A stretch of DNA of 64,000 bases from Crossaster papposus (Eukaryota > Echinodermata > Asteroidea > Velatida > Solasteridae). A model generated the notes under the pieces. The model was not told the DNA's origin, did no database searches, and was given only the letters and a program-made list of their open reading frames with translations. Position 1 is the first letter of the stretch. Every line of letters starts with the position of its first letter. Below are positions 15,481 through 32,000 of this stretch, in pieces. Location: contig JBAIAA010001545.1 of assembly GCA_037893245.1 (NCBI GenBank), positions 42,575 to 106,574 of the forward strand, in the 5' to 3' direction. The translations under genes and the position numbers were made by a program.

Positions 15481-18400
15481 TCCCTTTACATATTTCTTAT
15501 GCACACTTCTTTCCCTTTACATATTTCTTATGCACACTTCTTTCCCTTTACATATTTCTTATGCACACTTCTTTCCCTTTACATATTTCTTATGCACACT
15601 TCTTTCCCTTTACATATTTCTTATGCACACTTCTTTCCCTTTACATATTTCTTATGCACACTTCTTTCCCTTTACATATTTCTTATGCACACTTCTTTCC
15701 CTTTACATATTTCTTATGCACACTTCTTTCCCTTTACATATTTCTTATGCACACTTCTTTCCCTTTACATATTTCTTATGCACACTTCTTTCCCTTTACA
15801 TATTTCTTATGCACACTTCTTTCCCTTTACATATTTCTTATGCACACTTCTTTCCCTTTACATATTTCTTATGCACACTTCTTTCCCTTTACATATTTCT
15901 TATGCACACTTCTTTCCCTTTACATATTTCTTATGCACACTTCTTTCCCTTTACATATTTCTTATGCACACTTCTTTCCCTTTACATATTTCTTATGCAC
16001 ACTTCTTTCCCTTTACATATTTCTTATGCACACTTCTTTCCCTTTACATATTTCTTATGCACACTTCTTTCCCTTTACATATTTCTTATGCACACTTCTT
16101 TCCCTTTACATATTTCTTATGCACACTTCTTTCCCTTTACATATTTCTTATGCACACTTCTTTCCCTTTACATATTTCTTATGCACACTTCTTTCCCTTT
16201 ACATATTTCTTATGCACACTTCTTTCCCTTTACATATTTCTTATGCACACTTCTTTCCCTTTACATATTTCTTATGCACACTTCTTTCCCTTTACATATT
16301 TCTTATGCACACTTCTTTCCCTTTACATATTTCTTATGCACACTTCTTTCCCTTTACATATTTCTTATGCACACTTCTTTCCCTTTACATATTTCTTATG
16401 CACACTTCTTTCCCTTTACATATTTCTTATGCACACTTCTTTCCCTTTACATATTTCTTATGCACACTTCTTTCCCTTTACATATTTCTTATGCACACTT
16501 CTTTCCCTTTACATATTTCTTATGCACACTTCTTTCCCTTTACATATTTCTTATGCACACTTCTTTCCCTTTACATATTTCTTATGCACACTTCTTTCCC
16601 TTTACATATTTCTTATGCACACTTCTTTCCCTTTACATATTTCTTATGCACACTTCTTTCCCTTTACATATTTCTTATGCACACTTCTTTCCCTTTACAT
16701 ATTTCTTATGCACACTTCTTTCCCTTTACATATTTCTTATGCACACTTCTTTCCCTTTACATATTTCTTATGCACACTTCTTTCCCTTTACATATTTCTT
16801 ATGCACACTTCTTTCCCTTTACATATTTCTTATGCACACTTCTTTCCCTTTACATATTTCTTATGCACACTTCTTTCCCTTTACATATTTCTTATGCACA
16901 CTTCTTTCCCTTTACATATTTCTTATGCACACTTCTTTCCCTTTACATATTTCTTATGCACACTTCTTTCCCTTTACATATTTCTTATGCACACTTCTTT
17001 CCCTTTACATATTTCTTATGCACACTTCTTTCCCTTTACATATTTCTTATGCACACTTCTTTCCCTTTACATATTTCTTATGCACACTTCTTTCCCTTTA
17101 CATATTTCTTATGCACACTTCTTTCCCTTTACATATTTCTTATGCACACTTCTTTCCCTTTACATATTTCTTATGCACACTTCTTTCCCTTTACATATTT
17201 CTTATGCACACTTCTTTCCCTTTACATATTTCTTATGCACACTTCTTTCCCTTTACATATTTCTTATGCACACTTCTTTCCCTTTACATATTTCTTATGC
17301 ACACTTCTTTCCCTTTACATATTTCTTATGCACACTTCTTTCCCTTTACATATTTCTTATGCACACTTCTTTCCCTTTACATATTTCTTATGCACACTTC
17401 TTTCCCTTTACATATTTCTTATGCACACTTCTTTCCCTTTACATATTTCTTATGCACACTTCTTTCCCTTTACATATTTCTTATGCACACTTCTTTCCCT
17501 TTACATATTTCTTATGCACACTTCTTTCCCTTTACATATTTCTTATGCACACTTCTTTCCCTTTACATATTTCTTATGCACACTTCTTTCCCTTTACATA
17601 TTTCTTATGCACACTTCTTTCCCTTTACATATTTCTTATGCACACTTCTTTCCCTTTACATATTTCTTATGCACACTTCTTTCCCTTTACATATTTCTTA
17701 TGCACACTTCTTTCCCTTTACATATTTCTTATGCACACTTCTTTCCCTTTACATATTTCTTATGCACACTTCTTTCCCTTTACATATTTCTTATGCACAC
17801 TTCTTTCCCTTTACATATTTCTTATGCACACTTCTTTCCCTTTACATATTTCTTATGCACACTTCTTTCCCTTTACATATTTCTTATGCACACTTCTTTC
17901 CCTTTACATATTTCTTATGCACACTTCTTTCCCTTTACATATTTCTTATGCACACTTCTTTCCCTTTACATATTTCTTATGCACACTTCTTTCCCTTTAC
18001 ATATTTCTTATGCACACTTCTTTCCCTTTACATATTTCTTATGCACACTTCTTTCCCTTTACATATTTCTTATGCACACTTCTTTCCCTTTACATATTTC
18101 TTATGCACACTTCTTTCCCTTTACATATTTCTTATGCACACTTCTTTCCCTTTACATATTTCTTATGCACACTTCTTTCCCTTTACATATTTCTTATGCA
18201 CACTTCTTTCCCTTTACATATTTCTTATGCACACTTCTTTCCCTTTACATATTTCTTATGCACACTTCTTTCCCTTTACATATTTCTTATGCACACTTCT
18301 TTCCCTTTACATATTTCTTATGCACACTTCTTTCCCTTTACATATTTCTTATGCACACTTCTTTCCCTTTACATATTTCTTATGCACACTTCTTTCCCTT

Positions 18401-21400
18401 TACATATTTCTTATGCACACTTCTTTCCCTTTACATATTTCTTATGCACACTTCTTTCCCTTTACATATTTCTTATGCACACTTCTTTCCCTTTACATAT
18501 TTCTTATGCACACTTCTTTCCCTTTACATATTTCTTATGCACACTTCTTTCCCTTTACATATTTCTTATGCACACTTCTTTCCCTTTACATATTTCTTAT
18601 GCACACTTCTTTCCCTTTACATATTTCTTATGCACACTTCTTTCCCTTTACATATTTCTTATGCACACTTCTTTCCCTTTACATATTTCTTATGCACACT
18701 TCTTTCCCTTTACATATTTCTTATGCACACTTCTTTCCCTTTACATATTTCTTATGCACACTTCTTTCCCTTTACATATTTCTTATGCACACTTCTTTCC
18801 CTTTACATATTTCTTATGCACACTTCTTTCCCTTTACATATTTCTTATGCACACTTCTTTCCCTTTACATATTTCTTATGCACACTTCTTTCCCTTTACA
18901 TATTTCTTATGCACACTTCTTTCCCTTTACATATTTCTTATGCACACTTCTTTCCCTTTACATATTTCTTATGCACACTTCTTTCCCTTTACATATTTCT
19001 TATGCACACTTCTTTCCCTTTACATATTTCTTATGCACACTTCTTTCCCTTTACATATTTCTTATGCACACTTCTTTCCCTTTACATATTTCTTATGCAC
19101 ACTTCTTTCCCTTTACATATTTCTTATGCACACTTCTTTCCCTTTACATATTTCTTATGCACACTTCTTTCCCTTTACATATTTCTTATGCACACTTCTT
19201 TCCCTTTACATATTTCTTATGCACACTTCTTTCCCTTTACATATTTCTTATGCACACTTCTTTCCCTTTACATATTTCTTATGCACACTTCTTTCCCTTT
19301 ACATATTTCTTATGCACACTTCTTTCCCTTTACATATTTCTTATGCACACTTCTTTCCCTTTACATATTTCTTATGCACACTTCTTTCCCTTTACATATT
19401 TCTTATGCACACTTCTTTCCCTTTACATATTTCTTATGCACACTTCTTTCCCTTTACATATTTCTTATGCACACTTCTTTCCCTTTACATATTTCTTATG
19501 CACACTTCTTTCCCTTTACATATTTCTTATGCACACTTCTTTCCCTTTACATATTTCTTATGCACACTTCTTTCCCTTTACATATTTCTTATGCACACTT
19601 CTTTCCCTTTACATATTTCTTATGCACACTTCTTTCCCTTTACATATTTCTTATGCACACTTCTTTCCCTTTACATATTTCTTATGCACACTTCTTTCCC
19701 TTTACATATTTCTTATGCACACTTCTTTCCCTTTACATATTTCTTATGCACACTTCTTTCCCTTTACATATTTCTTATGCACACTTCTTTCCCTTTACAT
19801 ATTTCTTATGCACACTTCTTTCCCTTTACATATTTCTTATGCACACTTCTTTCCCTTTACATATTTCTTATGCACACTTCTTTCCCTTTACATATTTCTT
19901 ATGCACACTTCTTTCCCTTTACATATTTCTTATGCACACTTCTTTCCCTTTACATATTTCTTATGCACACTTCTTTCCCTTTACATATTTCTTATGCACA
20001 CTTCTTTCCCTTTACATATTTCTTATGCACACTTCTTTCCCTTTACATATTTCTTATGCACACTTCTTTCCCTTTACATATTTCTTATGCACACTTCTTT
20101 CCCTTTACATATTTCTTATGCACACTTCTTTCCCTTTACATATTTCTTATGCACACTTCTTTCCCTTTACATATTTCTTATGCACACTTCTTTCCCTTTA
20201 CATATTTCTTATGCACACTTCTTTCCCTTTACATATTTCTTATGCACACTTCTTTCCCTTTACATATTTCTTATGCACACTTCTTTCCCTTTACATATTT
20301 CTTATGCACACTTCTTTCCCTTTACATATTTCTTATGCACACTTCTTTCCCTTTACATATTTCTTATGCACACTTCTTTCCCTTTACATATTTCTTATGC
20401 ACACTTCTTTCCCTTTACATATTTCTTATGCACACTTCTTTCCCTTTACATATTTCTTATGCACACTTCTTTCCCTTTACATATTTCTTATGCACACTTC
20501 TTTCCCTTTACATATTTCTTATGCACACTTCTTTCCCTTTACATATTTCTTATGCACACTTCTTTCCCTTTACATATTTCTTATGCACACTTCTTTCCCT
20601 TTACATATTTCTTATGCACACTTCTTTCCCTTTACATATTTCTTATGCACACTTCTTTCCCTTTACATATTTCTTATGCACACTTCTTTCCCTTTACATA
20701 TTTCTTATGCACACTTCTTTCCCTTTACATATTTCTTATGCACACTTCTTTCCCTTTACATATTTCTTATGCACACTTCTTTCCCTTTACATATTTCTTA
20801 TGCACACTTCTTTCCCTTTACATATTTCTTATGCACACTTCTTTCCCTTTACATATTTCTTATGCACACTTCTTTCCCTTTACATATTTCTTATGCACAC
20901 TTCTTTCCCTTTACATATTTCTTATGCACACTTCTTTCCCTTTACATATTTCTTATGCACACTTCTTTCCCTTTACATATTTCTTATGCACACTTCTTTC
21001 CCTTTACATATTTCTTATGCACACTTCTTTCCCTTTACATATTTCTTATGCACACTTCTTTCCCTTTACATATTTCTTATGCACACTTCTTTCCCTTTAC
21101 ATATTTCTTATGCACACTTCTTTCCCTTTACATATTTCTTATGCACACTTCTTTCCCTTTACATATTTCTTATGCACACTTCTTTCCCTTTACATATTTC
21201 TTATGCACACTTCTTTCCCTTTACATATTTCTTATGCACACTTCTTTCCCTTTACATATTTCTTATGCACACTTCTTTCCCTTTACATATTTCTTATGCA
21301 CACTTCTTTCCCTTTACATATTTCTTATGCACACTTCTTTCCCTTTACATATTTCTTATGCACACTTCTTTCCCTTTACATATTTCTTATGCACACTTCT

Positions 21401-22995
21401 TTCCCTTTACATATTTCTTATGCACACTTCTTTCCCTTTACATATTTCTTATGCACACTTCTTTCCCTTTACATATTTCTTATGCACACTTCTTTCCCTT
21501 TACATATTTCTTATGCACACTTCTTTCCCTTTACATATTTCTTATGCACACTTCTTTCCCTTTACATATTTCTTATGCACACTTCTTTCCCTTTACATAT
21601 TTCTTATGCACACTTCTTTCCCTTTACATATTTCTTATGCACACTTCTTTCCCTTTACATATTTCTTATGCACACTTCTTTCCCTTTACATATTTCTTAT
21701 GCACACTTCTTTCCCTTTACATATTTCTTATGCACACTTCTTTCCCTTTACATATTTCTTATGCACACTTCTTTCCCTTTACATATTTCTTATGCACACT
21801 TCTTTCCCTTTACATATTTCTTATGCACACTTCTTTCCCTTTACATATTTCTTATGCACACTTCTTTCCCTTTACATATTTCTTATGCACACTTCTTTCC
21901 CTTTACATATTTCTTATGCACACTTCTTTCCCTTTACATATTTCTTATGCACACTTCTTTCCCTTTACATATTTCTTATGCACACTTCTTTCCCTTTACA
22001 TATTTCTTATGCACACTTCTTTCCCTTTACATATTTCTTATGCACACTTCTTTCCCTTTACATATTTCTTATGCACACTTCTTTCCCTTTACATATTTCT
22101 TATGCACACTTCTTTCCCTTTACATATTTCTTATGCACACTTCTTTCCCTTTACATATTTCTTATGCACACTTCTTTCCCTTTACATATTTCTTATGCAC
22201 ACTTCTTTCCCTTTACATATTTCTTATGCACACTTCTTTCCCTTTACATATTTCTTATGCACACTTCTTTCCCTTTACATATTTCTTATGCACACTTCTT
22301 TCCCTTTACATATTTCTTATGCACACTTCTTTCCCTTTACATATTTCTTATGCACACTTCTTTCCCTTTACATATTTCTTATGCACACTTCTTTCCCTTT
22401 ACATATTTCTTATGCACACTTCTTTCCCTTTACATATTTCTTATGCACACTTCTTTCCCTTTACATATTTCTTATGCACACTTCTTTCCCTTTACATATT
22501 TCTTATGCACACTTCTTTCCCTTTACATATTTCTTATGCACACTTCTTTCCCTTTACATATTTCTTATGCACACTTCTTTCCCTTTACATATTTCTTATG
22601 CACACTTCTTTCCCTTTACATATTTCTTATGCACACTTCTTTCCCTTTACATATTTCTTATGCACACTTCTTTCCCTTTACATATTTCTTATGCACACTT
22701 CTTTCCCTTTACATATTTCTTATGCACACTTCTTTCCCTTTACATATTTCTTATGCACACTTCTTTCCCTTTACATATTTCTTATGCACACTTCTTTCCC
22801 TTTACATATTTCTTATGCACACTTCTTTCCCTTTACATATTTCTTATGCACACTTCTTTCCCTTTACATATTTCTTATGCACACTTCTTTCCCTTTACAT
22901 ATTTCTTATGCACACTTCTTTCCCTTTACATATTTCTTATGCACACTTCTTTCCCTTTACATATTTCTTATGCACACTTCTTTCCCTTTACATAT

Positions 22996-23005
22996 TTCTT
23001 TCTTT
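22996..23005 (+). repeat. 9-bp deletion junction in a monomer
   Basis: CATATTTCTT is joined to TCTTTCCC at 23000/23001, losing the nine bases ATGCACACT. Flanking units are exact. Confidence 0.92.
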
Positions 23006-26000
23006 CCCTTTACATATTTCTTATGCACACTTCTTTCCCTTTACATATTTCTTATGCACACTTCTTTCCCTTTACATATTTCTTATGCACACTTCTTTCC
23101 CTTTACATATTTCTTATGCACACTTCTTTCCCTTTACATATTTCTTATGCACACTTCTTTCCCTTTACATATTTCTTATGCACACTTCTTTCCCTTTACA
23201 TATTTCTTATGCACACTTCTTTCCCTTTACATATTTCTTATGCACACTTCTTTCCCTTTACATATTTCTTATGCACACTTCTTTCCCTTTACATATTTCT
23301 TATGCACACTTCTTTCCCTTTACATATTTCTTATGCACACTTCTTTCCCTTTACATATTTCTTATGCACACTTCTTTCCCTTTACATATTTCTTATGCAC
23401 ACTTCTTTCCCTTTACATATTTCTTATGCACACTTCTTTCCCTTTACATATTTCTTATGCACACTTCTTTCCCTTTACATATTTCTTATGCACACTTCTT
23501 TCCCTTTACATATTTCTTATGCACACTTCTTTCCCTTTACATATTTCTTATGCACACTTCTTTCCCTTTACATATTTCTTATGCACACTTCTTTCCCTTT
23601 ACATATTTCTTATGCACACTTCTTTCCCTTTACATATTTCTTATGCACACTTCTTTCCCTTTACATATTTCTTATGCACACTTCTTTCCCTTTACATATT
23701 TCTTATGCACACTTCTTTCCCTTTACATATTTCTTATGCACACTTCTTTCCCTTTACATATTTCTTATGCACACTTCTTTCCCTTTACATATTTCTTATG
23801 CACACTTCTTTCCCTTTACATATTTCTTATGCACACTTCTTTCCCTTTACATATTTCTTATGCACACTTCTTTCCCTTTACATATTTCTTATGCACACTT
23901 CTTTCCCTTTACATATTTCTTATGCACACTTCTTTCCCTTTACATATTTCTTATGCACACTTCTTTCCCTTTACATATTTCTTATGCACACTTCTTTCCC
24001 TTTACATATTTCTTATGCACACTTCTTTCCCTTTACATATTTCTTATGCACACTTCTTTCCCTTTACATATTTCTTATGCACACTTCTTTCCCTTTACAT
24101 ATTTCTTATGCACACTTCTTTCCCTTTACATATTTCTTATGCACACTTCTTTCCCTTTACATATTTCTTATGCACACTTCTTTCCCTTTACATATTTCTT
24201 ATGCACACTTCTTTCCCTTTACATATTTCTTATGCACACTTCTTTCCCTTTACATATTTCTTATGCACACTTCTTTCCCTTTACATATTTCTTATGCACA
24301 CTTCTTTCCCTTTACATATTTCTTATGCACACTTCTTTCCCTTTACATATTTCTTATGCACACTTCTTTCCCTTTACATATTTCTTATGCACACTTCTTT
24401 CCCTTTACATATTTCTTATGCACACTTCTTTCCCTTTACATATTTCTTATGCACACTTCTTTCCCTTTACATATTTCTTATGCACACTTCTTTCCCTTTA
24501 CATATTTCTTATGCACACTTCTTTCCCTTTACATATTTCTTATGCACACTTCTTTCCCTTTACATATTTCTTATGCACACTTCTTTCCCTTTACATATTT
24601 CTTATGCACACTTCTTTCCCTTTACATATTTCTTATGCACACTTCTTTCCCTTTACATATTTCTTATGCACACTTCTTTCCCTTTACATATTTCTTATGC
24701 ACACTTCTTTCCCTTTACATATTTCTTATGCACACTTCTTTCCCTTTACATATTTCTTATGCACACTTCTTTCCCTTTACATATTTCTTATGCACACTTC
24801 TTTCCCTTTACATATTTCTTATGCACACTTCTTTCCCTTTACATATTTCTTATGCACACTTCTTTCCCTTTACATATTTCTTATGCACACTTCTTTCCCT
24901 TTACATATTTCTTATGCACACTTCTTTCCCTTTACATATTTCTTATGCACACTTCTTTCCCTTTACATATTTCTTATGCACACTTCTTTCCCTTTACATA
25001 TTTCTTATGCACACTTCTTTCCCTTTACATATTTCTTATGCACACTTCTTTCCCTTTACATATTTCTTATGCACACTTCTTTCCCTTTACATATTTCTTA
25101 TGCACACTTCTTTCCCTTTACATATTTCTTATGCACACTTCTTTCCCTTTACATATTTCTTATGCACACTTCTTTCCCTTTACATATTTCTTATGCACAC
25201 TTCTTTCCCTTTACATATTTCTTATGCACACTTCTTTCCCTTTACATATTTCTTATGCACACTTCTTTCCCTTTACATATTTCTTATGCACACTTCTTTC
25301 CCTTTACATATTTCTTATGCACACTTCTTTCCCTTTACATATTTCTTATGCACACTTCTTTCCCTTTACATATTTCTTATGCACACTTCTTTCCCTTTAC
25401 ATATTTCTTATGCACACTTCTTTCCCTTTACATATTTCTTATGCACACTTCTTTCCCTTTACATATTTCTTATGCACACTTCTTTCCCTTTACATATTTC
25501 TTATGCACACTTCTTTCCCTTTACATATTTCTTATGCACACTTCTTTCCCTTTACATATTTCTTATGCACACTTCTTTCCCTTTACATATTTCTTATGCA
25601 CACTTCTTTCCCTTTACATATTTCTTATGCACACTTCTTTCCCTTTACATATTTCTTATGCACACTTCTTTCCCTTTACATATTTCTTATGCACACTTCT
25701 TTCCCTTTACATATTTCTTATGCACACTTCTTTCCCTTTACATATTTCTTATGCACACTTCTTTCCCTTTACATATTTCTTATGCACACTTCTTTCCCTT
25801 TACATATTTCTTATGCACACTTCTTTCCCTTTACATATTTCTTATGCACACTTCTTTCCCTTTACATATTTCTTATGCACACTTCTTTCCCTTTACATAT
25901 TTCTTATGCACACTTCTTTCCCTTTACATATTTCTTATGCACACTTCTTTCCCTTTACATATTTCTTATGCACACTTCTTTCCCTTTACATATTTCTTAT

Positions 26001-29000
26001 GCACACTTCTTTCCCTTTACATATTTCTTATGCACACTTCTTTCCCTTTACATATTTCTTATGCACACTTCTTTCCCTTTACATATTTCTTATGCACACT
26101 TCTTTCCCTTTACATATTTCTTATGCACACTTCTTTCCCTTTACATATTTCTTATGCACACTTCTTTCCCTTTACATATTTCTTATGCACACTTCTTTCC
26201 CTTTACATATTTCTTATGCACACTTCTTTCCCTTTACATATTTCTTATGCACACTTCTTTCCCTTTACATATTTCTTATGCACACTTCTTTCCCTTTACA
26301 TATTTCTTATGCACACTTCTTTCCCTTTACATATTTCTTATGCACACTTCTTTCCCTTTACATATTTCTTATGCACACTTCTTTCCCTTTACATATTTCT
26401 TATGCACACTTCTTTCCCTTTACATATTTCTTATGCACACTTCTTTCCCTTTACATATTTCTTATGCACACTTCTTTCCCTTTACATATTTCTTATGCAC
26501 ACTTCTTTCCCTTTACATATTTCTTATGCACACTTCTTTCCCTTTACATATTTCTTATGCACACTTCTTTCCCTTTACATATTTCTTATGCACACTTCTT
26601 TCCCTTTACATATTTCTTATGCACACTTCTTTCCCTTTACATATTTCTTATGCACACTTCTTTCCCTTTACATATTTCTTATGCACACTTCTTTCCCTTT
26701 ACATATTTCTTATGCACACTTCTTTCCCTTTACATATTTCTTATGCACACTTCTTTCCCTTTACATATTTCTTATGCACACTTCTTTCCCTTTACATATT
26801 TCTTATGCACACTTCTTTCCCTTTACATATTTCTTATGCACACTTCTTTCCCTTTACATATTTCTTATGCACACTTCTTTCCCTTTACATATTTCTTATG
26901 CACACTTCTTTCCCTTTACATATTTCTTATGCACACTTCTTTCCCTTTACATATTTCTTATGCACACTTCTTTCCCTTTACATATTTCTTATGCACACTT
27001 CTTTCCCTTTACATATTTCTTATGCACACTTCTTTCCCTTTACATATTTCTTATGCACACTTCTTTCCCTTTACATATTTCTTATGCACACTTCTTTCCC
27101 TTTACATATTTCTTATGCACACTTCTTTCCCTTTACATATTTCTTATGCACACTTCTTTCCCTTTACATATTTCTTATGCACACTTCTTTCCCTTTACAT
27201 ATTTCTTATGCACACTTCTTTCCCTTTACATATTTCTTATGCACACTTCTTTCCCTTTACATATTTCTTATGCACACTTCTTTCCCTTTACATATTTCTT
27301 ATGCACACTTCTTTCCCTTTACATATTTCTTATGCACACTTCTTTCCCTTTACATATTTCTTATGCACACTTCTTTCCCTTTACATATTTCTTATGCACA
27401 CTTCTTTCCCTTTACATATTTCTTATGCACACTTCTTTCCCTTTACATATTTCTTATGCACACTTCTTTCCCTTTACATATTTCTTATGCACACTTCTTT
27501 CCCTTTACATATTTCTTATGCACACTTCTTTCCCTTTACATATTTCTTATGCACACTTCTTTCCCTTTACATATTTCTTATGCACACTTCTTTCCCTTTA
27601 CATATTTCTTATGCACACTTCTTTCCCTTTACATATTTCTTATGCACACTTCTTTCCCTTTACATATTTCTTATGCACACTTCTTTCCCTTTACATATTT
27701 CTTATGCACACTTCTTTCCCTTTACATATTTCTTATGCACACTTCTTTCCCTTTACATATTTCTTATGCACACTTCTTTCCCTTTACATATTTCTTATGC
27801 ACACTTCTTTCCCTTTACATATTTCTTATGCACACTTCTTTCCCTTTACATATTTCTTATGCACACTTCTTTCCCTTTACATATTTCTTATGCACACTTC
27901 TTTCCCTTTACATATTTCTTATGCACACTTCTTTCCCTTTACATATTTCTTATGCACACTTCTTTCCCTTTACATATTTCTTATGCACACTTCTTTCCCT
28001 TTACATATTTCTTATGCACACTTCTTTCCCTTTACATATTTCTTATGCACACTTCTTTCCCTTTACATATTTCTTATGCACACTTCTTTCCCTTTACATA
28101 TTTCTTATGCACACTTCTTTCCCTTTACATATTTCTTATGCACACTTCTTTCCCTTTACATATTTCTTATGCACACTTCTTTCCCTTTACATATTTCTTA
28201 TGCACACTTCTTTCCCTTTACATATTTCTTATGCACACTTCTTTCCCTTTACATATTTCTTATGCACACTTCTTTCCCTTTACATATTTCTTATGCACAC
28301 TTCTTTCCCTTTACATATTTCTTATGCACACTTCTTTCCCTTTACATATTTCTTATGCACACTTCTTTCCCTTTACATATTTCTTATGCACACTTCTTTC
28401 CCTTTACATATTTCTTATGCACACTTCTTTCCCTTTACATATTTCTTATGCACACTTCTTTCCCTTTACATATTTCTTATGCACACTTCTTTCCCTTTAC
28501 ATATTTCTTATGCACACTTCTTTCCCTTTACATATTTCTTATGCACACTTCTTTCCCTTTACATATTTCTTATGCACACTTCTTTCCCTTTACATATTTC
28601 TTATGCACACTTCTTTCCCTTTACATATTTCTTATGCACACTTCTTTCCCTTTACATATTTCTTATGCACACTTCTTTCCCTTTACATATTTCTTATGCA
28701 CACTTCTTTCCCTTTACATATTTCTTATGCACACTTCTTTCCCTTTACATATTTCTTATGCACACTTCTTTCCCTTTACATATTTCTTATGCACACTTCT
28801 TTCCCTTTACATATTTCTTATGCACACTTCTTTCCCTTTACATATTTCTTATGCACACTTCTTTCCCTTTACATATTTCTTATGCACACTTCTTTCCCTT
28901 TACATATTTCTTATGCACACTTCTTTCCCTTTACATATTTCTTATGCACACTTCTTTCCCTTTACATATTTCTTATGCACACTTCTTTCCCTTTACATAT

Positions 29001-32000
29001 TTCTTATGCACACTTCTTTCCCTTTACATATTTCTTATGCACACTTCTTTCCCTTTACATATTTCTTATGCACACTTCTTTCCCTTTACATATTTCTTAT
29101 GCACACTTCTTTCCCTTTACATATTTCTTATGCACACTTCTTTCCCTTTACATATTTCTTATGCACACTTCTTTCCCTTTACATATTTCTTATGCACACT
29201 TCTTTCCCTTTACATATTTCTTATGCACACTTCTTTCCCTTTACATATTTCTTATGCACACTTCTTTCCCTTTACATATTTCTTATGCACACTTCTTTCC
29301 CTTTACATATTTCTTATGCACACTTCTTTCCCTTTACATATTTCTTATGCACACTTCTTTCCCTTTACATATTTCTTATGCACACTTCTTTCCCTTTACA
29401 TATTTCTTATGCACACTTCTTTCCCTTTACATATTTCTTATGCACACTTCTTTCCCTTTACATATTTCTTATGCACACTTCTTTCCCTTTACATATTTCT
29501 TATGCACACTTCTTTCCCTTTACATATTTCTTATGCACACTTCTTTCCCTTTACATATTTCTTATGCACACTTCTTTCCCTTTACATATTTCTTATGCAC
29601 ACTTCTTTCCCTTTACATATTTCTTATGCACACTTCTTTCCCTTTACATATTTCTTATGCACACTTCTTTCCCTTTACATATTTCTTATGCACACTTCTT
29701 TCCCTTTACATATTTCTTATGCACACTTCTTTCCCTTTACATATTTCTTATGCACACTTCTTTCCCTTTACATATTTCTTATGCACACTTCTTTCCCTTT
29801 ACATATTTCTTATGCACACTTCTTTCCCTTTACATATTTCTTATGCACACTTCTTTCCCTTTACATATTTCTTATGCACACTTCTTTCCCTTTACATATT
29901 TCTTATGCACACTTCTTTCCCTTTACATATTTCTTATGCACACTTCTTTCCCTTTACATATTTCTTATGCACACTTCTTTCCCTTTACATATTTCTTATG
30001 CACACTTCTTTCCCTTTACATATTTCTTATGCACACTTCTTTCCCTTTACATATTTCTTATGCACACTTCTTTCCCTTTACATATTTCTTATGCACACTT
30101 CTTTCCCTTTACATATTTCTTATGCACACTTCTTTCCCTTTACATATTTCTTATGCACACTTCTTTCCCTTTACATATTTCTTATGCACACTTCTTTCCC
30201 TTTACATATTTCTTATGCACACTTCTTTCCCTTTACATATTTCTTATGCACACTTCTTTCCCTTTACATATTTCTTATGCACACTTCTTTCCCTTTACAT
30301 ATTTCTTATGCACACTTCTTTCCCTTTACATATTTCTTATGCACACTTCTTTCCCTTTACATATTTCTTATGCACACTTCTTTCCCTTTACATATTTCTT
30401 ATGCACACTTCTTTCCCTTTACATATTTCTTATGCACACTTCTTTCCCTTTACATATTTCTTATGCACACTTCTTTCCCTTTACATATTTCTTATGCACA
30501 CTTCTTTCCCTTTACATATTTCTTATGCACACTTCTTTCCCTTTACATATTTCTTATGCACACTTCTTTCCCTTTACATATTTCTTATGCACACTTCTTT
30601 CCCTTTACATATTTCTTATGCACACTTCTTTCCCTTTACATATTTCTTATGCACACTTCTTTCCCTTTACATATTTCTTATGCACACTTCTTTCCCTTTA
30701 CATATTTCTTATGCACACTTCTTTCCCTTTACATATTTCTTATGCACACTTCTTTCCCTTTACATATTTCTTATGCACACTTCTTTCCCTTTACATATTT
30801 CTTATGCACACTTCTTTCCCTTTACATATTTCTTATGCACACTTCTTTCCCTTTACATATTTCTTATGCACACTTCTTTCCCTTTACATATTTCTTATGC
30901 ACACTTCTTTCCCTTTACATATTTCTTATGCACACTTCTTTCCCTTTACATATTTCTTATGCACACTTCTTTCCCTTTACATATTTCTTATGCACACTTC
31001 TTTCCCTTTACATATTTCTTATGCACACTTCTTTCCCTTTACATATTTCTTATGCACACTTCTTTCCCTTTACATATTTCTTATGCACACTTCTTTCCCT
31101 TTACATATTTCTTATGCACACTTCTTTCCCTTTACATATTTCTTATGCACACTTCTTTCCCTTTACATATTTCTTATGCACACTTCTTTCCCTTTACATA
31201 TTTCTTATGCACACTTCTTTCCCTTTACATATTTCTTATGCACACTTCTTTCCCTTTACATATTTCTTATGCACACTTCTTTCCCTTTACATATTTCTTA
31301 TGCACACTTCTTTCCCTTTACATATTTCTTATGCACACTTCTTTCCCTTTACATATTTCTTATGCACACTTCTTTCCCTTTACATATTTCTTATGCACAC
31401 TTCTTTCCCTTTACATATTTCTTATGCACACTTCTTTCCCTTTACATATTTCTTATGCACACTTCTTTCCCTTTACATATTTCTTATGCACACTTCTTTC
31501 CCTTTACATATTTCTTATGCACACTTCTTTCCCTTTACATATTTCTTATGCACACTTCTTTCCCTTTACATATTTCTTATGCACACTTCTTTCCCTTTAC
31601 ATATTTCTTATGCACACTTCTTTCCCTTTACATATTTCTTATGCACACTTCTTTCCCTTTACATATTTCTTATGCACACTTCTTTCCCTTTACATATTTC
31701 TTATGCACACTTCTTTCCCTTTACATATTTCTTATGCACACTTCTTTCCCTTTACATATTTCTTATGCACACTTCTTTCCCTTTACATATTTCTTATGCA
31801 CACTTCTTTCCCTTTACATATTTCTTATGCACACTTCTTTCCCTTTACATATTTCTTATGCACACTTCTTTCCCTTTACATATTTCTTATGCACACTTCT
31901 TTCCCTTTACATATTTCTTATGCACACTTCTTTCCCTTTACATATTTCTTATGCACACTTCTTTCCCTTTACATATTTCTTATGCACACTTCTTTCCCTT